64,000 nucleotides of DNA from NCBI RefSeq assembly GCF_000092045.1, contig NC_007761.1, positions 4,163,501 through 4,227,500 on the forward strand, given 5' to 3'. The notes beneath the pieces are model-generated. The model was not told the DNA's origin, searched no databases, and saw nothing but the letters and a program-made list of their open reading frames with translations. Shown piece after piece: positions 1 to 8,528 of the stretch. The position numbers were made by a program, and so were the translations under genes. Positions within the stretch are counted from its first letter, which is position 1, and each line of letters opens with the position of its first letter. The DNA comes from Rhizobium etli CFN 42 (GTDB lineage: Bacteria > Pseudomonadota > Alphaproteobacteria > Rhizobiales > Rhizobiaceae).

Positions 1-73
1 TCCTTTCGTCCCTGCGAACATATGGTGATGGCGCCCAGGCTTTCAATCGTCCAATCGACCCCGAGGTTCGCCT

Positions 74-379
74 TCAGCGCAGACGTCGCGCCGCCGCCTT
101 CTCCATCGCCCTGGCGAGCTTGAAATCCAGCTCCGTCAGCCCGCCGGCATCATGCGTATTCAACGTCACATCCACCCTGGAATAGACGTTGAACCATTCG
201 GGATGATGGTTGAGCTTCTCAGCCGTGATCGCTGCCTCCGTCATGAAGCCGAAGGCCTCGATGAAATTCGAAAACTTGAATGTCTTCGAGATCGAGGAGG
301 CCGCGTCATTGAGCGCCCAGCCAGCAAGCCCCGCCAGCTCTGCCTCGACTGCTGTCCGTTCCAGTCTTTCCGATTTCAT
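74..379 (-). CDS. phhB: Pterin-4a-carbinolamine dehydratase
   Basis: 101 aa, the normal length for the PCD/DCoH family, which dehydrates 4a-hydroxytetrahydropterin made by aromatic amino-acid hydroxylases and so recycles the pterin cofactor. The family signature is visible in the middle of the protein as [19 protein letters not shown], holding the catalytic histidine pair, followed by the conserved late segment [11 protein letters not shown]. The start is the only one that works, because an ATG five bases upstream hits a stop after one codon; GAGAGGAAC lies just ahead. It is divergent from the phosphatase gene, with 35 bases between starts. No aromatic hydroxylase is in the window, so the hydroxylase partner is not known from this sequence. 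Confidence 0.9.
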   Translation of the reverse strand: MKSERLERTAVEAELAGLAGWALNDAASSISKTFKFSNFIEAFGFMTEAAITAEKLNHHPEWFNVYSRVDVTLNTHDAGGLTELDFKLARAMEKAAARRLR

Positions 380-414
380 GCCATGTTCCTCTCGTTCTTC
401 CGACAGGTCTACCG

Positions 415-915
415 ATGACGCCTATCAGTATCCTCTTCGTTTGCATGGGCAATATATGCCGTTCTCCGCTCGCCGAGGGAATTTTTCGTCATCTCGTCAC
501 CGAGGCTGGCCTCACCGGCCGCTTCACCGTCGATTCCGCCGGCACCGGCGGCTGGCATGAAGGCGAGCCACCCGACCGGCGTTCGATCGCCACCGCGCAA
601 AGCCATGGCATCGACATAGCGGGGCAGCGCGCGCGCCGCATCAGGCCAACTGATTTCAACGGTTTCGATCTGATCCTCGCCATGGACCGCGACAATCTGG
701 CGACGCTTGGCAAGATCGCGCCGCCGGAGGCGAATATCCGACTCTTCGGCGATGCCGCGCTAGGAACGGGAGAGGATATTCCCGACCCCTATTATGGCGG
801 CCCTGATGGTTTCGAGCTGGTCTATACCAGGCTCTTGACCGGCTGCAGCAGCCTGCTCGAAGCGCTTGGCGTCGAACGTGCCTCATGCAGCGGGAACACT
901 TCCTCTGTCAGGTAG
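415..915 (+). CDS. Low-molecular-weight protein-tyrosine phosphatase
   Basis: 166 aa cytoplasmic phosphatase of the LMW-PTP fold. The P-loop CMGNICRS (C-x5-R-S) is at residues 10-17, with Cys10 as the expected nucleophile. The general acid loop is seen as DIPDPYYGG near residue 120. These are all the residues needed for activity. In rhizobia such enzymes may act on tyrosine kinases of exopolysaccharide export or be free-standing; no kinase is nearby, so the substrate cannot be inferred. Its last 94 bases overlap the end of thpR on the other strand, a tail-to-tail arrangement. Confidence 0.9.
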   Translation: MTPISILFVCMGNICRSPLAEGIFRHLVTEAGLTGRFTVDSAGTGGWHEGEPPDRRSIATAQSHGIDIAGQRARRIRPTDFNGFDLILAMDRDNLATLGKIAPPEANIRLFGDAALGTGEDIPDPYYGGPDGFELVYTRLLTGCSSLLEALGVERASCSGNTSSVR

Positions 916-1415
916 GGTCCGCCGCCAACCGATTCGCGCGACGAAAGCAGCACGAATCGTGGCGCCGTGAAGGTCGCGGTGTGGAAGTTGCCGCGTCCGG
1001 CCAGATATTGCACGACATCGTCGAGCCGCGAGGATTTGAGCCGTGCCAGCGTCACATGCGGCATGAATTTGCGCGCATCCGGCGGCAGGCCGATCCGCTG
1101 GCAGATGCGCTCGATCTCACCCTGCAGGGCGTACATCTCAGGTGATTGCGAGACGCCGGCCCAGACCGAATGCGGTTTCTTCGAGCCGAAGGAACCGATG
1201 CCTTCGAGGCGGAACTGGAATTCAGGCCGGTCGATCCGGTCGAGGCGTTCGACGATTTCATCGGCCGTGCGGCCGTCGACATCACCGATGAAGCGCAGCG
1301 TGATGTGGTAATTTTCCACATCAATCCATCGTGCTCCGGGGAGGCCACCGCGCAGCAATGAAAGACTCATCGCCGCATTGCGCGGAATTTCGAGGGCGGT
1401 AAACAGTCTCGGCAT
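822..1415 (-). CDS. thpR: RNA 2',3'-cyclic phosphodiesterase (2H superfamily, ThpR)
   Basis: 197 aa. Two HxTx motifs define the 2H phosphoesterase fold: HITLRF in the N-terminal half and HVTLARL in the C-terminal half, each supplying a catalytic His and Thr. The family opens 2',3'-cyclic phosphates at RNA ends and was first named 2'-5' RNA ligase. The start at 1415 is preferred over one 45 bases upstream because GGGGAG sits eight bases before it and MPRLFTALEIP matches the family N-terminus. It runs toward the phosphatase gene and overlaps its end by 94 bases. The C-terminal 20 residues are variable and probably not part of the fold. Confidence 0.88.
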   Translation of the reverse strand: MPRLFTALEIPRNAAMSLSLLRGGLPGARWIDVENYHITLRFIGDVDGRTADEIVERLDRIDRPEFQFRLEGIGSFGSKKPHSVWAGVSQSPEMYALQGEIERICQRIGLPPDARKFMPHVTLARLKSSRLDDVVQYLAGRGNFHTATFTAPRFVLLSSRESVGGGPYLTEEVFPLHEARSTPSASSRLLQPVKSLV

Positions 1416-1483
1416 AACGAGCACTCCCCGAATCTTTTGCAGGTGCTTACACGGAATCACGCAATCAATGAGCGCGCAAGCCC

Positions 1484-2128
1484 CTATTTCTTCACACTAG
1501 AAATCGTCCCGACGAAATTTGTGACATCGGCTTCCATCTTTTCGACCATGACGTCGATACCTCTCGCATTTGGATGCATCCCGTCATCGAGTTTCAGCCC
1601 CGCATCGAGCGCCACCCCATCGAGGAAGAAGGGATACAGCCGAACTTCGTATTTCTCCGAAAGTTTCCGATAAATTGGATTGAAGCGCTCCGCATAGTCC
1701 GCACCCATGTTCGGCGGCGCCATCATGCCGACGAGGAGCACAGCGATACCGCGCTCCTTCAGGCGACTAATCATACGGTCGAGGTTCTTCTCGCTCTCTT
1801 CGGGCGGAATGCCGCGCAGCGCATCGTTGGCGCCGAGCTCCAGGATGACGCCGTCGGTCCCGTCAGGCACCGACCAGTCGATGCGGGCAAGCCCCCCTGT
1901 CGTCGTGTCGCCCGACACGCCGGCATTCGCGATGGCAACATCGAGCCCCTTCGCCTTCAGGGCCGCCTGCAGCTTTTCGGGGAAACCTTCGCCGGGCGCC
2001 AGCTGATAGCCGGCCATCAGGCTGTCCCCCAACCCGACGAGATTGATCGTTCGGGCAGCGGCGGCACTTGCAAAAATCAGCGAGACGGCGATGACGGTGA
2101 ATTGAAGGGCGGCAACTTTAAATCTCAT
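1484..2128 (-). CDS. tesA: Periplasmic arylesterase / lysophospholipase (SGNH hydrolase)
   Basis: 214 aa from the chosen ATG, beginning with a hydrophobic signal peptide ending near ASAAAA. SGNH blocks: GDSLMAGY (Ser nucleophile about residue 36), a Gly block around AGVSGDTT, GANDALRG (Asn) and DGMHPNARG (catalytic Asp/His near the C-terminus). This is the TesA/acyl-CoA thioesterase I family, an exported serine esterase. An ATG 33 bases upstream would lengthen the N-terminus; the inner one gives a canonical charged signal peptide start and has GGGAAG just ahead. It is divergent from the LolD-like ABC operon, a pairing common in proteobacteria (tesA-ybbA-ybbP). Confidence 0.88.
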   Translation of the reverse strand: MRFKVAALQFTVIAVSLIFASAAAARTINLVGLGDSLMAGYQLAPGEGFPEKLQAALKAKGLDVAIANAGVSGDTTTGGLARIDWSVPDGTDGVILELGANDALRGIPPEESEKNLDRMISRLKERGIAVLLVGMMAPPNMGADYAERFNPIYRKLSEKYEVRLYPFFLDGVALDAGLKLDDGMHPNARGIDVMVEKMEADVTNFVGTISSVKK

Positions 2129-2200
2129 TCTGGCTTCCCTAGATTGGCGAGGTGCCGTCATGCGGCCATTCGCTTAGAGATTAATATAGGGCGATTTCCG

Positions 2201-2908
2201 TTGGCAAAAACCATCATCGAGTTGAAGAGCGCCGATCTGACCCTTGGCAGTGCCGCCGCTTCCGTCCATGTGCTGAAGGGCATCGACCTCGATATATTAG
2301 CCGGCGAATCCGTCGGCATTGTCGGCCCATCGGGTTCCGGCAAGTCCACCCTGCTGATGGTGCTTGCTGGATTGGAGAAGCTCGACAGCGGTGAAATCAA
2401 CATCAACGACACGCCGCTCCATGCGCTCAGCGAGGACGAGGTCGCCGATTTCCGCGGCCGCAACATCGGCATCGTCTTCCAGTCCTTCCACCTGATTGCC
2501 AATATGACGGCGCTGGAAAACGTCGCCGTGCCGCTGGAACTCGCCAATATCAGCAACGCCTTCGAAATCGCCCATCGCGAGCTGAATTCCGTCGGCCTGG
2601 GCGAACGGTTGAACCACTATCCGGGCCAACTTTCCGGCGGCGAACAGCAGCGCGTGGCGATCGCAAGGGCGCTGGCCCCCTCGCCCGCTTTGCTGATCGC
2701 CGACGAGCCCACCGGCAATCTCGATACCGAGACCGGCCGCCAGATCGCCGACCTTCTCTTCGCCAAACAGGCCGAACGCGGCATGACCCTGCTGCTCGTC
2801 ACTCACGACGTCTCGCTTGCGAACCGCTGCTCGCGCCAGATCCGCGTTCGCTCCGGCCGGATCGAAGGCGACAGCGCCGCCCGCCGCAGCGAGGCGGCAA
2901 TCGCATGA
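2201..2908 (+). CDS. ABC transporter ATP-binding protein, LolD/YbbA type
   Basis: 235 aa from a TTG start; no in-frame ATG lies near the family N-terminus. Visible are Walker [10 protein letters not shown] (about residue 45), the Q-loop in VFQSFHLI, the ABC signature [15 protein letters not shown], Walker [13 protein letters not shown] and the H-loop LLVTHD. It overlaps the next gene by four bases (ATGA), so translation is probably coupled. With that permease it matches the YbbA-YbbP pair, related to lipoprotein-releasing and MacB-type mechanotransmission ABC systems rather than a solute importer. The opposite-strand neighbour tesA supports the ybbA assignment. The actual substrate is not known from sequence. 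Confidence 0.88.
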   Translation: MAKTIIELKSADLTLGSAAASVHVLKGIDLDILAGESVGIVGPSGSGKSTLLMVLAGLEKLDSGEININDTPLHALSEDEVADFRGRNIGIVFQSFHLIANMTALENVAVPLELANISNAFEIAHRELNSVGLGERLNHYPGQLSGGEQQRVAIARALAPSPALLIADEPTGNLDTETGRQIADLLFAKQAERGMTLLLVTHDVSLANRCSRQIRVRSGRIEGDSAARRSEAAIA

Positions 2909-5448
2909 GGATGATCGCGCCGCGCACCGCGCTTGCTTTTCGCCTGGCGCTCCGTGAGCTGCGCGGCGGCATTCGCGGCTTTTACATTTTCCTCGCCTGC
3001 ATCGCGCTCGGCACAGGCGCGATTGCCGCCGTCAATTCGGTTTCGCAGTCGATCACCGACACGATCGCCTCGCAGGGGCAGGAGCTCTTGGCCGGCGACG
3101 TCCGCTTCGAGCTCAACAACCGCGAGACCACACCGCAGGAAATGCGGTTCCTCGAAAGTCTCGGCACCGTCTCGGTGTCGACAGGTCTGCGGTCGATGGC
3201 CCGCAAGCCTGATGGTTCCGACCAAGCGCTGGTCGAGGTCAAGGCGGTCGACGACGCTTACCCTCTCTATGGCAGCTTCGCGGCTGAGCCGGCTTATCCG
3301 CTTGCAGCCCTGCTTTCGGCCCAAAGCGGCACCTATGGCGCGGTCGCAGCCCCGCTGCTTCTCGATCGGCTTGGCCTTGCGGTGGGCGACGAATTGCTGC
3401 TCGGCAATGTCAAACTCAGCATCACCGGCACCGTCAAGACCGAGCCGGACGCCCTCTCCGAGGGCTTCGGCTTTGCGCCGCGCCTGCTCGTCAGCCGCCG
3501 GGCACTCGAGGCTTCGGGGCTGATCCAGACCGGAAGCCTCGTCGAACATGCTTACAAGATCCGGCTGGAAGACAAGAGCGCGATGTCCGGCATTCAGGCG
3601 CGCGCATCCAGGGAATTCCCTTCCGCCGGCTGGGCGATTCGCACCAGCGACCGGGCGGCCCCCTCGCTTACCGAAAACATCACCCGTTTCTCGCAATTCC
3701 TGACGCTGGTCGGTCTCACCGCGCTGATCGTTGGCGGGGTCGGCGTCGCCAACGCGGTGCGTGCCTTCCTCGATTCCAAGCGCACCACCATCGCCAGCTT
3801 CAAATGCCTCGGTGCGCCGGCCGCCGTCGTCGTGCTGATCTATCTCTTCCAGATCAGCATCATCGCCCTTGGCGGCGTCATGATCGGCCTCGTCGTCGGC
3901 GCCCTTTCGCCGATCTTCGCCGCGCAGTTCCTGGCGCAATTCCTGCCGGTGTCCACAGCGCCGACGCTCTATCCCGGCGCCCTGCTGCTTGCGGCGCTCT
4001 TCGGCATCCTGACGACGCTCGCCTTCGCCATCCTGCCGCTCGGCCATGCCCGCGAAGTGCCGGCGACGGCGCTCTTCCGCGAGCAGGGCTTCGAGGCCCG
4101 CCGCCTGCCGTCCTGGCCCTATATCCTGCTGGCCGCCCTTTTCATGGCAACACTTGCCGGCCTTGCCGTCCTCACCGCCTATGATCGTTTCATCGCCATC
4201 GTCTTCGTCGGCGCGATCGTCTTCGCCTTTGTCGTGCTGCGCCTCGTCGCCGCTCTGATCGCCTGGCTCGCGCGCCGCAGTCCGCGCGTCAACTCGCCGG
4301 CGCTCAGGCTTGCGATCGGCAACATCCACCGCCCGGGCGCGCTGACGCCATCAGTCGTGCTGTCGCTCGGCCTCGGCCTGGCATTACTGGTGACCCTGAC
4401 CTTGATTGACGGAAACCTGCGCCAGCAGCTGACCGGCCGGATGAACGAGGGAGCGCCGAACTTCTTCTTCGTCGATATTCAGAGCGCCGAGGTCGACGCC
4501 TTCCGCAACCTCGTCCAGGCGCAAGCGCCGAAGGGCAAGCTCATGCAGGTGCCGATGCTGCGCGGCCGCATCGTCGCCTTCAACGGCGAGGACGTCACCA
4601 AGATGAACGTGCCGGCTGCCGGCCGTTGGGTGCTGAACGGCGATCGCGGCATCACCTACGCCGACACGCTGCCGGAAAATGCCGCGCTCACCGAAGGCAG
4701 CTGGTGGGACAAGGATTACAGCGGCGAGCCGCTCGTCTCCTTCTCCTCGGAAGAGGCGCACGAGCTCGGCCTCAAGATCGGCGATACCGTCACCGTCAAC
4801 GTGCTCGGACGCAACATCACGGCGAAGATCGCCAATCTGCGTCGCGTCCAGTGGGAATCACTGTCGATCAATTTCGTTATGGTCTTCTCGCCGAATACCT
4901 TCCGCGGCGCCCCGCATGCCTGGCTCGCAACCCTGACCGATCCTGCCTCGACGCCGGCCGAAGATGCGGCGATCCTCAAATCCGTCACCAACACCTATCC
5001 GACGATCACCAGCGTGCGCGTCAAGGACGCGATCGATATCGTCAACCAGCTCGTTGCGCAGCTTGCGACCGCGATCCGTGCCGCAGCATCGGTGGCCCTG
5101 ATCGCCTCGATTCTTGTCCTTGCCGGGGCGCTCGCCGCCGGCAACAGGGCGCGCACCCACGACGCGGTGGTGCTGAAGACGCTGGGCGCCACCCGCGCGA
5201 TGCTGATTCGTGCCTTCAGCTACGAATATCTGATCCTCGGGCTGGCGACTGCGATCTTCGCGCTTATTGCCGGCGGTATCGCCGCCTGGTTTATCGTCGC
5301 CCGCATCATGCGGCTGCCGTCCACCTTCCTGCCTGATGTGGCAGGGTTGACGCTGGTGACGGCACTCGTCCTCACCGTCGGCATCGGCCTCATCGGCACC
5401 TGGCGCATCCTCGGTCAGAAGGCGGCGCCTGTCCTTCGTGAGCTTTAG
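2905..5448 (+). CDS. FtsX-like ABC permease, YbbP type
   Basis: 847 aa integral membrane protein. An N-terminal membrane helix (about residues 20-45) is followed by a large periplasmic domain, a triple-helix FtsX block (about 255-380), two further hydrophobic helices (about 405-455), a second periplasmic domain (about 490-700) and a final three-helix FtsX block ending at the C-terminus. This 10-helix layout is that of YbbP-type permeases. It is the partner of the ATPase encoded just upstream. No substrate-binding protein is present, in line with a mechanotransmission rather than import role. The gene ends 180 bases before the Bax-inhibitor gene. Confidence 0.9.
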   Translation: MRMIAPRTALAFRLALRELRGGIRGFYIFLACIALGTGAIAAVNSVSQSITDTIASQGQELLAGDVRFELNNRETTPQEMRFLESLGTVSVSTGLRSMARKPDGSDQALVEVKAVDDAYPLYGSFAAEPAYPLAALLSAQSGTYGAVAAPLLLDRLGLAVGDELLLGNVKLSITGTVKTEPDALSEGFGFAPRLLVSRRALEASGLIQTGSLVEHAYKIRLEDKSAMSGIQARASREFPSAGWAIRTSDRAAPSLTENITRFSQFLTLVGLTALIVGGVGVANAVRAFLDSKRTTIASFKCLGAPAAVVVLIYLFQISIIALGGVMIGLVVGALSPIFAAQFLAQFLPVSTAPTLYPGALLLAALFGILTTLAFAILPLGHAREVPATALFREQGFEARRLPSWPYILLAALFMATLAGLAVLTAYDRFIAIVFVGAIVFAFVVLRLVAALIAWLARRSPRVNSPALRLAIGNIHRPGALTPSVVLSLGLGLALLVTLTLIDGNLRQQLTGRMNEGAPNFFFVDIQSAEVDAFRNLVQAQAPKGKLMQVPMLRGRIVAFNGEDVTKMNVPAAGRWVLNGDRGITYADTLPENAALTEGSWWDKDYSGEPLVSFSSEEAHELGLKIGDTVTVNVLGRNITAKIANLRRVQWESLSINFVMVFSPNTFRGAPHAWLATLTDPASTPAEDAAILKSVTNTYPTITSVRVKDAIDIVNQLVAQLATAIRAAASVALIASILVLAGALAAGNRARTHDAVVLKTLGATRAMLIRAFSYEYLILGLATAIFALIAGGIAAWFIVARIMRLPSTFLPDVAGLTLVTALVLTVGIGLIGTWRILGQKAAPVLREL

Positions 5449-5514
5449 GTAGATAGCGCCGCCAAACAGCATTCACCTTACGGCGATTTAACCGGCCGAG
5501 CCCTTGCAAACCCC

Positions 5515-5543
5515 TTGTTTGCCCCGCGCGAAAGCCTCATATT
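5515..5543 (+). promoter_or_regulatory. Probable sigma-70 promoter for the Bax-inhibitor-1 gene
   Basis: TTGTTT (5515-5520) and CATATT (5538-5543) are separated by exactly 17 bases, giving a start site near 5550. This leaves a 5' leader of about 80 bases, the size expected for the leader described in the next entry. Called by eye against the alphaproteobacterial consensus. Confidence 0.45.
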
Positions 5544-5549
5544 GTCTGC

Positions 5550-5628
5550 AGGCATGCTGGAGCTCCGCAGCGGCGCCCGGGTCGAGAACCCCGACACCGT
5601 ATCTCCTTCGGAGCTTGTAAGAGGAAAC
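5550..5628 (+). promoter_or_regulatory. Candidate ybhL-type structured leader RNA
   Basis: The stretch between the predicted start site and the BI-1 ATG can fold into successive short stems: GCTG/CAGC around 5556-5570, GGGT/ACCC around 5578-5593, and a UUCG-capped stem CTCC/GGAG at about 5602-5612, with GAGGAA as ribosome-binding site directly after. Alphaproteobacteria are known to carry a conserved leader motif (ybhL, Rfam) upstream of genes of this BI-1/YbhL family, so position and gene fit that motif. I have not aligned it to the covariance model; the assignment rests on context and visible stems. Confidence 0.5.
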
Positions 5629-5629
5629 T

Positions 5630-6358
5630 ATGGCTGATCTTCGTAACTATCAAAGCCGCGTCCAGACCGGCGAGATGATTGATCAAGGCCTGCGCGCTTA
5701 TATGCTCAAGGTCTACAACCTGATGGCGCTGGGCCTGGCGATCACCGGCGTGGCCGCATATCTCGGCTTCAACTTCGCGGTCCAGGACGGCCAGCTCACC
5801 CAGTTCGGCGTGCTTCTGTTCCAGTCGCCGTTGCGCTGGGTCGTCATCCTTGCCCCCCTTGCGGTCGTCTTCTTCCTGAGCTTCCGCATTCATCAGATGA
5901 GCGTGTCCGCCGCCCAGACCACCTTCTGGATCTACGCCGCCCTGGTGGGGCTGTCGCTCTCGTCGATCTTCCTGGTGTATACGGGCCAGAGCGTCGTTCA
6001 GACCTTCTTCGTCACCGCCGCCTCCTTCGGCGCGCTGTCGCTTTACGGCTATACGACGAAGCGCGACCTATCGGCGATGGGTTCGTTCCTGATCATGGGT
6101 CTCTTCGGCCTGATCATCGCCTCGCTCGTCAACATCTTCCTGGCGTCGTCCGCGCTGCAGTTCGCGATCTCCGTGATCGGCGTGCTGATCTTCGCAGGCC
6201 TCACCGCCTACGACACGCAGCGGATCAAGGAACTCTATTATGAAGCCGATGACGTCGCTGTCGCCGGTCGCAAGGCGATCATGGGCGCACTGACGCTCTA
6301 TCTCGACTTCCTCAACCTCTTCATGTTCCTGCTGCAGTTCATGGGCAACCGCAGATAA
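5630..6358 (+). CDS. Bax inhibitor-1 / YbhL family membrane protein
   Basis: 242 aa, with seven hydrophobic segments spread from about residue 28 to the C-terminus and short polar loops. It shows the family features: a soluble N-terminus with MIDQGLRAYMLKVYNLM leading into TM1, the internal signature AYDTQRIKELYY, and the C-terminal segment LTLYLDFLNLFMFLLQF. BI-1/TMBIM proteins are pH-sensitive calcium-leak channels in some bacteria; the physiological role in rhizobia is unsettled. RBS AGAGGAAAC precedes the ATG. It is monocistronic by appearance, with its own promoter, leader and terminator. Confidence 0.93.
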   Translation: MADLRNYQSRVQTGEMIDQGLRAYMLKVYNLMALGLAITGVAAYLGFNFAVQDGQLTQFGVLLFQSPLRWVVILAPLAVVFFLSFRIHQMSVSAAQTTFWIYAALVGLSLSSIFLVYTGQSVVQTFFVTAASFGALSLYGYTTKRDLSAMGSFLIMGLFGLIIASLVNIFLASSALQFAISVIGVLIFAGLTAYDTQRIKELYYEADDVAVAGRKAIMGALTLYLDFLNLFMFLLQFMGNRR

Positions 6359-6373
6359 CAGGCGCATTGAGAT

Positions 6374-6402
6374 CGAAAAGGCGGCTTCGGCCGCCTTTTT
6401 TG
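6374..6402 (+). terminator. Rho-independent terminator of the BI-1 gene
   Basis: AAGGCGG and CCGCCTT pair around a C-TTCG-G loop, followed by a run of T. It lies 16 bases after the BI-1 stop codon. Confidence 0.8.
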
Positions 6403-6464
6403 TTGCGCCGGTTTCGCGGGAGTGATTTTAGAGGAGCCTGCTCTTTCGATGGACCTGCCGCCCG

Positions 6465-7022
6465 ATGTCCTTCCTCCTGCGCGACGCCTCCCAAGCCGAC
6501 ATCCCCGCCATTACGGAGATCTATCGTGACTCGGTCTTGAATGGCGTTGCAAGCTACGAGATTGCGCCGCCCTACGAGGCCGAAATGGCCCAGCGTTTTT
6601 CCGCGATCGTCAGCCAGCAATATCCCTATGTCGCCGCAACCGATGCTGACGGGAAACTCCTGGGCTACGCTTATGCGTCGGCCTTCCGCACCCGCCCCGC
6701 CTATCGCTGGATGGTGGAGGATTCGATCTACCTGGCGCCCGAAGCCCGCGGCCGTGGCGTCGGCAAGGCACTGATGGCCGAGCTGATCGACCGCTGCACC
6801 GCGCTTGGCTTTCGTCAGATGGTAGCCGTCATCGGCGGCGCGAGCCCGGCCTCGATCGCGCTCCATCTGAAGGCAGGTTTTGTGGAGGTCGGCCTGATGA
6901 AGGGCACCGGCTACAAGCATGGCCGCTGGCTGGACACGATGCTGATGCAGCGCGGCCTCGGCGCGGGCATGACGACCGATCCGGATCCCTCTACCTATCC
7001 CGGTACGCTGTTTATGGGCTGA
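6465..7022 (+). CDS. GNAT N-acetyltransferase, phosphinothricin/methionine-sulfoximine type
   Basis: 185 aa. The single acetyltransferase domain fills residues 1-165. The acetyl-CoA site is the pyrophosphate loop PEARGRGVGKALM (about 95-107), and the N-terminal IYRDSVLNGVASYEIAPP is typical of the pat/bar/MddA subgroup that acetylates phosphinothricin and toxic methionine derivatives. The tail GAGMTTDPDPSTYPG is a variable extension. The ribosome-binding site is weak (GGACC). It converges on the DUF2794 gene with six bases between stops. The substrate is inferred from subfamily likeness only. Confidence 0.85.
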   Translation: MSFLLRDASQADIPAITEIYRDSVLNGVASYEIAPPYEAEMAQRFSAIVSQQYPYVAATDADGKLLGYAYASAFRTRPAYRWMVEDSIYLAPEARGRGVGKALMAELIDRCTALGFRQMVAVIGGASPASIALHLKAGFVEVGLMKGTGYKHGRWLDTMLMQRGLGAGMTTDPDPSTYPGTLFMG

Positions 7023-7028
7023 TGAGAG

Positions 7029-7430
7029 CTATTTATCGACGAGTTTCAAGGCCTTGTCGAACACCTTGAGGACCTGATTCAGCTCGTGCCCGCGCTTCAG
7101 GATCATGCCGTTGACGTTGATGACAGAATAGGCGCCCTGTTTGGCGGCAAGCTTCGGGTTCTTTTCGATCCGGAAGAGCGGCATCTCGCCGGAGCGCTTG
7201 AAGACGGAAAAGACTGCTCTGTCCTTCAGATGGTCGATGGCGTAATCGCGCCATTCCCCCTCGCCGACCATGCGGCCGTAGATCCAGAGGATCGCGTCCA
7301 GCTCACGCCGTTGGAAGGTCACCGGAAGCGGGTCCTTGCTTTGTTTGTACTCCCTGAGATCGACGACGACCGAGGAACTATTGTCGACGGAGCGGCTTTC
7401 GCCGTGTCGCAAATCCGGCTGATCTGTCAT
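7029..7430 (-). CDS. DUF2794 domain protein
   Basis: 133 aa from MTDQPDLRHG; an upstream in-frame ATG would add 22 residues of atypical composition and is rejected. The body from about residue 22 to the end matches the alphaproteobacterial DUF2794 pattern: VVDLREYK, FQRRELDAILWIYGRMV, EWRDYAIDHLKD, FRIEKNP and a lysine-rich helix at the C-terminus. There is no signal peptide or membrane segment, so it is probably cytoplasmic. Function is unknown; the family is small and nearly confined to Alphaproteobacteria. Confidence 0.85.
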   Translation of the reverse strand: MTDQPDLRHGESRSVDNSSSVVVDLREYKQSKDPLPVTFQRRELDAILWIYGRMVGEGEWRDYAIDHLKDRAVFSVFKRSGEMPLFRIEKNPKLAAKQGAYSVINVNGMILKRGHELNQVLKVFDKALKLVDK

Positions 7431-7655
7431 CAGGTCTCCAAGGCCTCCGCTTGTGACAGGAGAGTGACAGTTTGCCCGAGCCGCCGCAAATTGCAAGAGT
7501 GCGGCCCCTCACATTTGGCCGTACCGCAGCGCCGCACGTCCAGGCACCTTCGTTGGGGACCAAGCAATGCTTTCTCCCCTGTGCCGCATTTCAGTCAAAA
7601 CAGCGCCTCATTTGCAGGGGATTTATGCATCCCGGTTTGGCGCCAGCGCGCCAAA

Positions 7656-7711
7656 GGGCCCGGCGGAGCGTATCGACCTTAACCCCAGCCCCGAATACGC
7701 TCGGCCGGGCC
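7656..7711. repeat. 17-bp near-perfect inverted repeat in the DUF1223-DUF2794 spacer
   Basis: Left arm 7657-7673 and right arm 7695-7711 (beginning ATACGCTC) pair at 16 of 17 positions around a 21-base loop. It lies 33 bases past the DUF1223 stop on the minus strand and 226 bases upstream of DUF2794. A terminator is possible but no T-run follows, so a structured RNA or protein-binding site is equally open. The rest of the 313-base spacer (7431-7743) shows no gene I can support. Confidence 0.5.
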
Positions 7712-7743
7712 GCCCGGCATTTCACCCGTCATCGGGCGAAATA

Positions 7744-8484
7744 TCAGATATTTTTTCCCGCCATCACCACGGTTGCGCCGAGAATCGCTGCCGGATCGCC
7801 GTCGGCCGTCGCCGACTGCAGCAGAATCGCGCAGCCCTCGAGTTGCGGTCGCTGCAGGACGCTCGCCGGCAGCGTCAGACTGGTCGCCTTGCCGTCCCAC
7901 ATGCCGACGGTTTCGACATTGGTGACGCTGTGCAGATAGGAGATTTTCTTGCCGCTGTTTTCGCCTTTTTCGACGTCGATCGTCTTTTCCTTGTCGAAAT
8001 AGACCATCACAACATTGGCCTTGCCCTGCCCGGCGCCGATCTTGATCTCCAACTCGTCGCCGCGCATTGCCGCGCTGACGGGGATGGTCAGCCCGTTGCC
8101 TTCGCTGCTGTAAGTGTCGATCTTGCTGTTGATGCCGTTCAGATCGGCGCCGGCCAAATGGCCGCGTCCGTTGACGATGGCTTGCGGCGTATAGACGTTG
8201 CTGCGGCCCATCGTCCTGGCATAGCCATATTGCCGCTCGGTATTTTCCTTCGAGCTCAGCGTATCGGCCCAGCCGAGATAATTCCAGTAATCGATGTGGT
8301 AGGCGAGCGCAATAACATCGCCTTGGTTCACCAGCTTGCGGAAGGCGGCATCAGCGGGAGGACAGGAGGAGCAGCCTTGCGACGTGAAAAGCTCGACGAC
8401 GCCTTTGGGCTTGCCGTCTTCGGCATGCAGCGAGCCAGCAAAAGCAACGCCGGCGATCAGCGAAATCAAGAAACGGGGGGACAT
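7744..8484 (-). CDS. Exported thioredoxin-like DUF1223 protein
   Basis: 246 aa. A signal peptide (MSPRFLISLIAGVAFAGSLHA) is followed directly by VVELFTSQGCSSCPPADAAF, the family hallmark, with a CxxC pair at Cys38/Cys41 in a thioredoxin-like fold. The conserved YHIDYWNYLGWADTLSS and TPQAIVNGRGHLAGAD segments follow, then a C-terminal beta-rich half. The product is probably periplasmic. The family is widespread in rhizobia and often discussed as a secreted redox protein, but no activity is established. An inverted repeat overlaps its probable promoter. Confidence 0.9.
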   Translation of the reverse strand: MSPRFLISLIAGVAFAGSLHAEDGKPKGVVELFTSQGCSSCPPADAAFRKLVNQGDVIALAYHIDYWNYLGWADTLSSKENTERQYGYARTMGRSNVYTPQAIVNGRGHLAGADLNGINSKIDTYSSEGNGLTIPVSAAMRGDELEIKIGAGQGKANVVMVYFDKEKTIDVEKGENSGKKISYLHSVTNVETVGMWDGKATSLTLPASVLQRPQLEGCAILLQSATADGDPAAILGATVVMAGKNI

Positions 8485-8528
8485 TCACCTGCACCTCTTT
8501 TTCAGCGCCGGCGTTTTGGAACCGAAGG

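Noticed and set aside
1..73. Possible coding tail at the left edge
   Set aside because: A short open stretch is present on the minus strand, but with 73 bases and no start or family likeness it cannot be supported.
2803..4329. Long open frame (508 codons) antisense to the YbbP-type permease
   Set aside because: The product is Arg/Asp/Gly-rich with no domain, and the sense frame encodes a clear membrane protein; a GC3 shadow.
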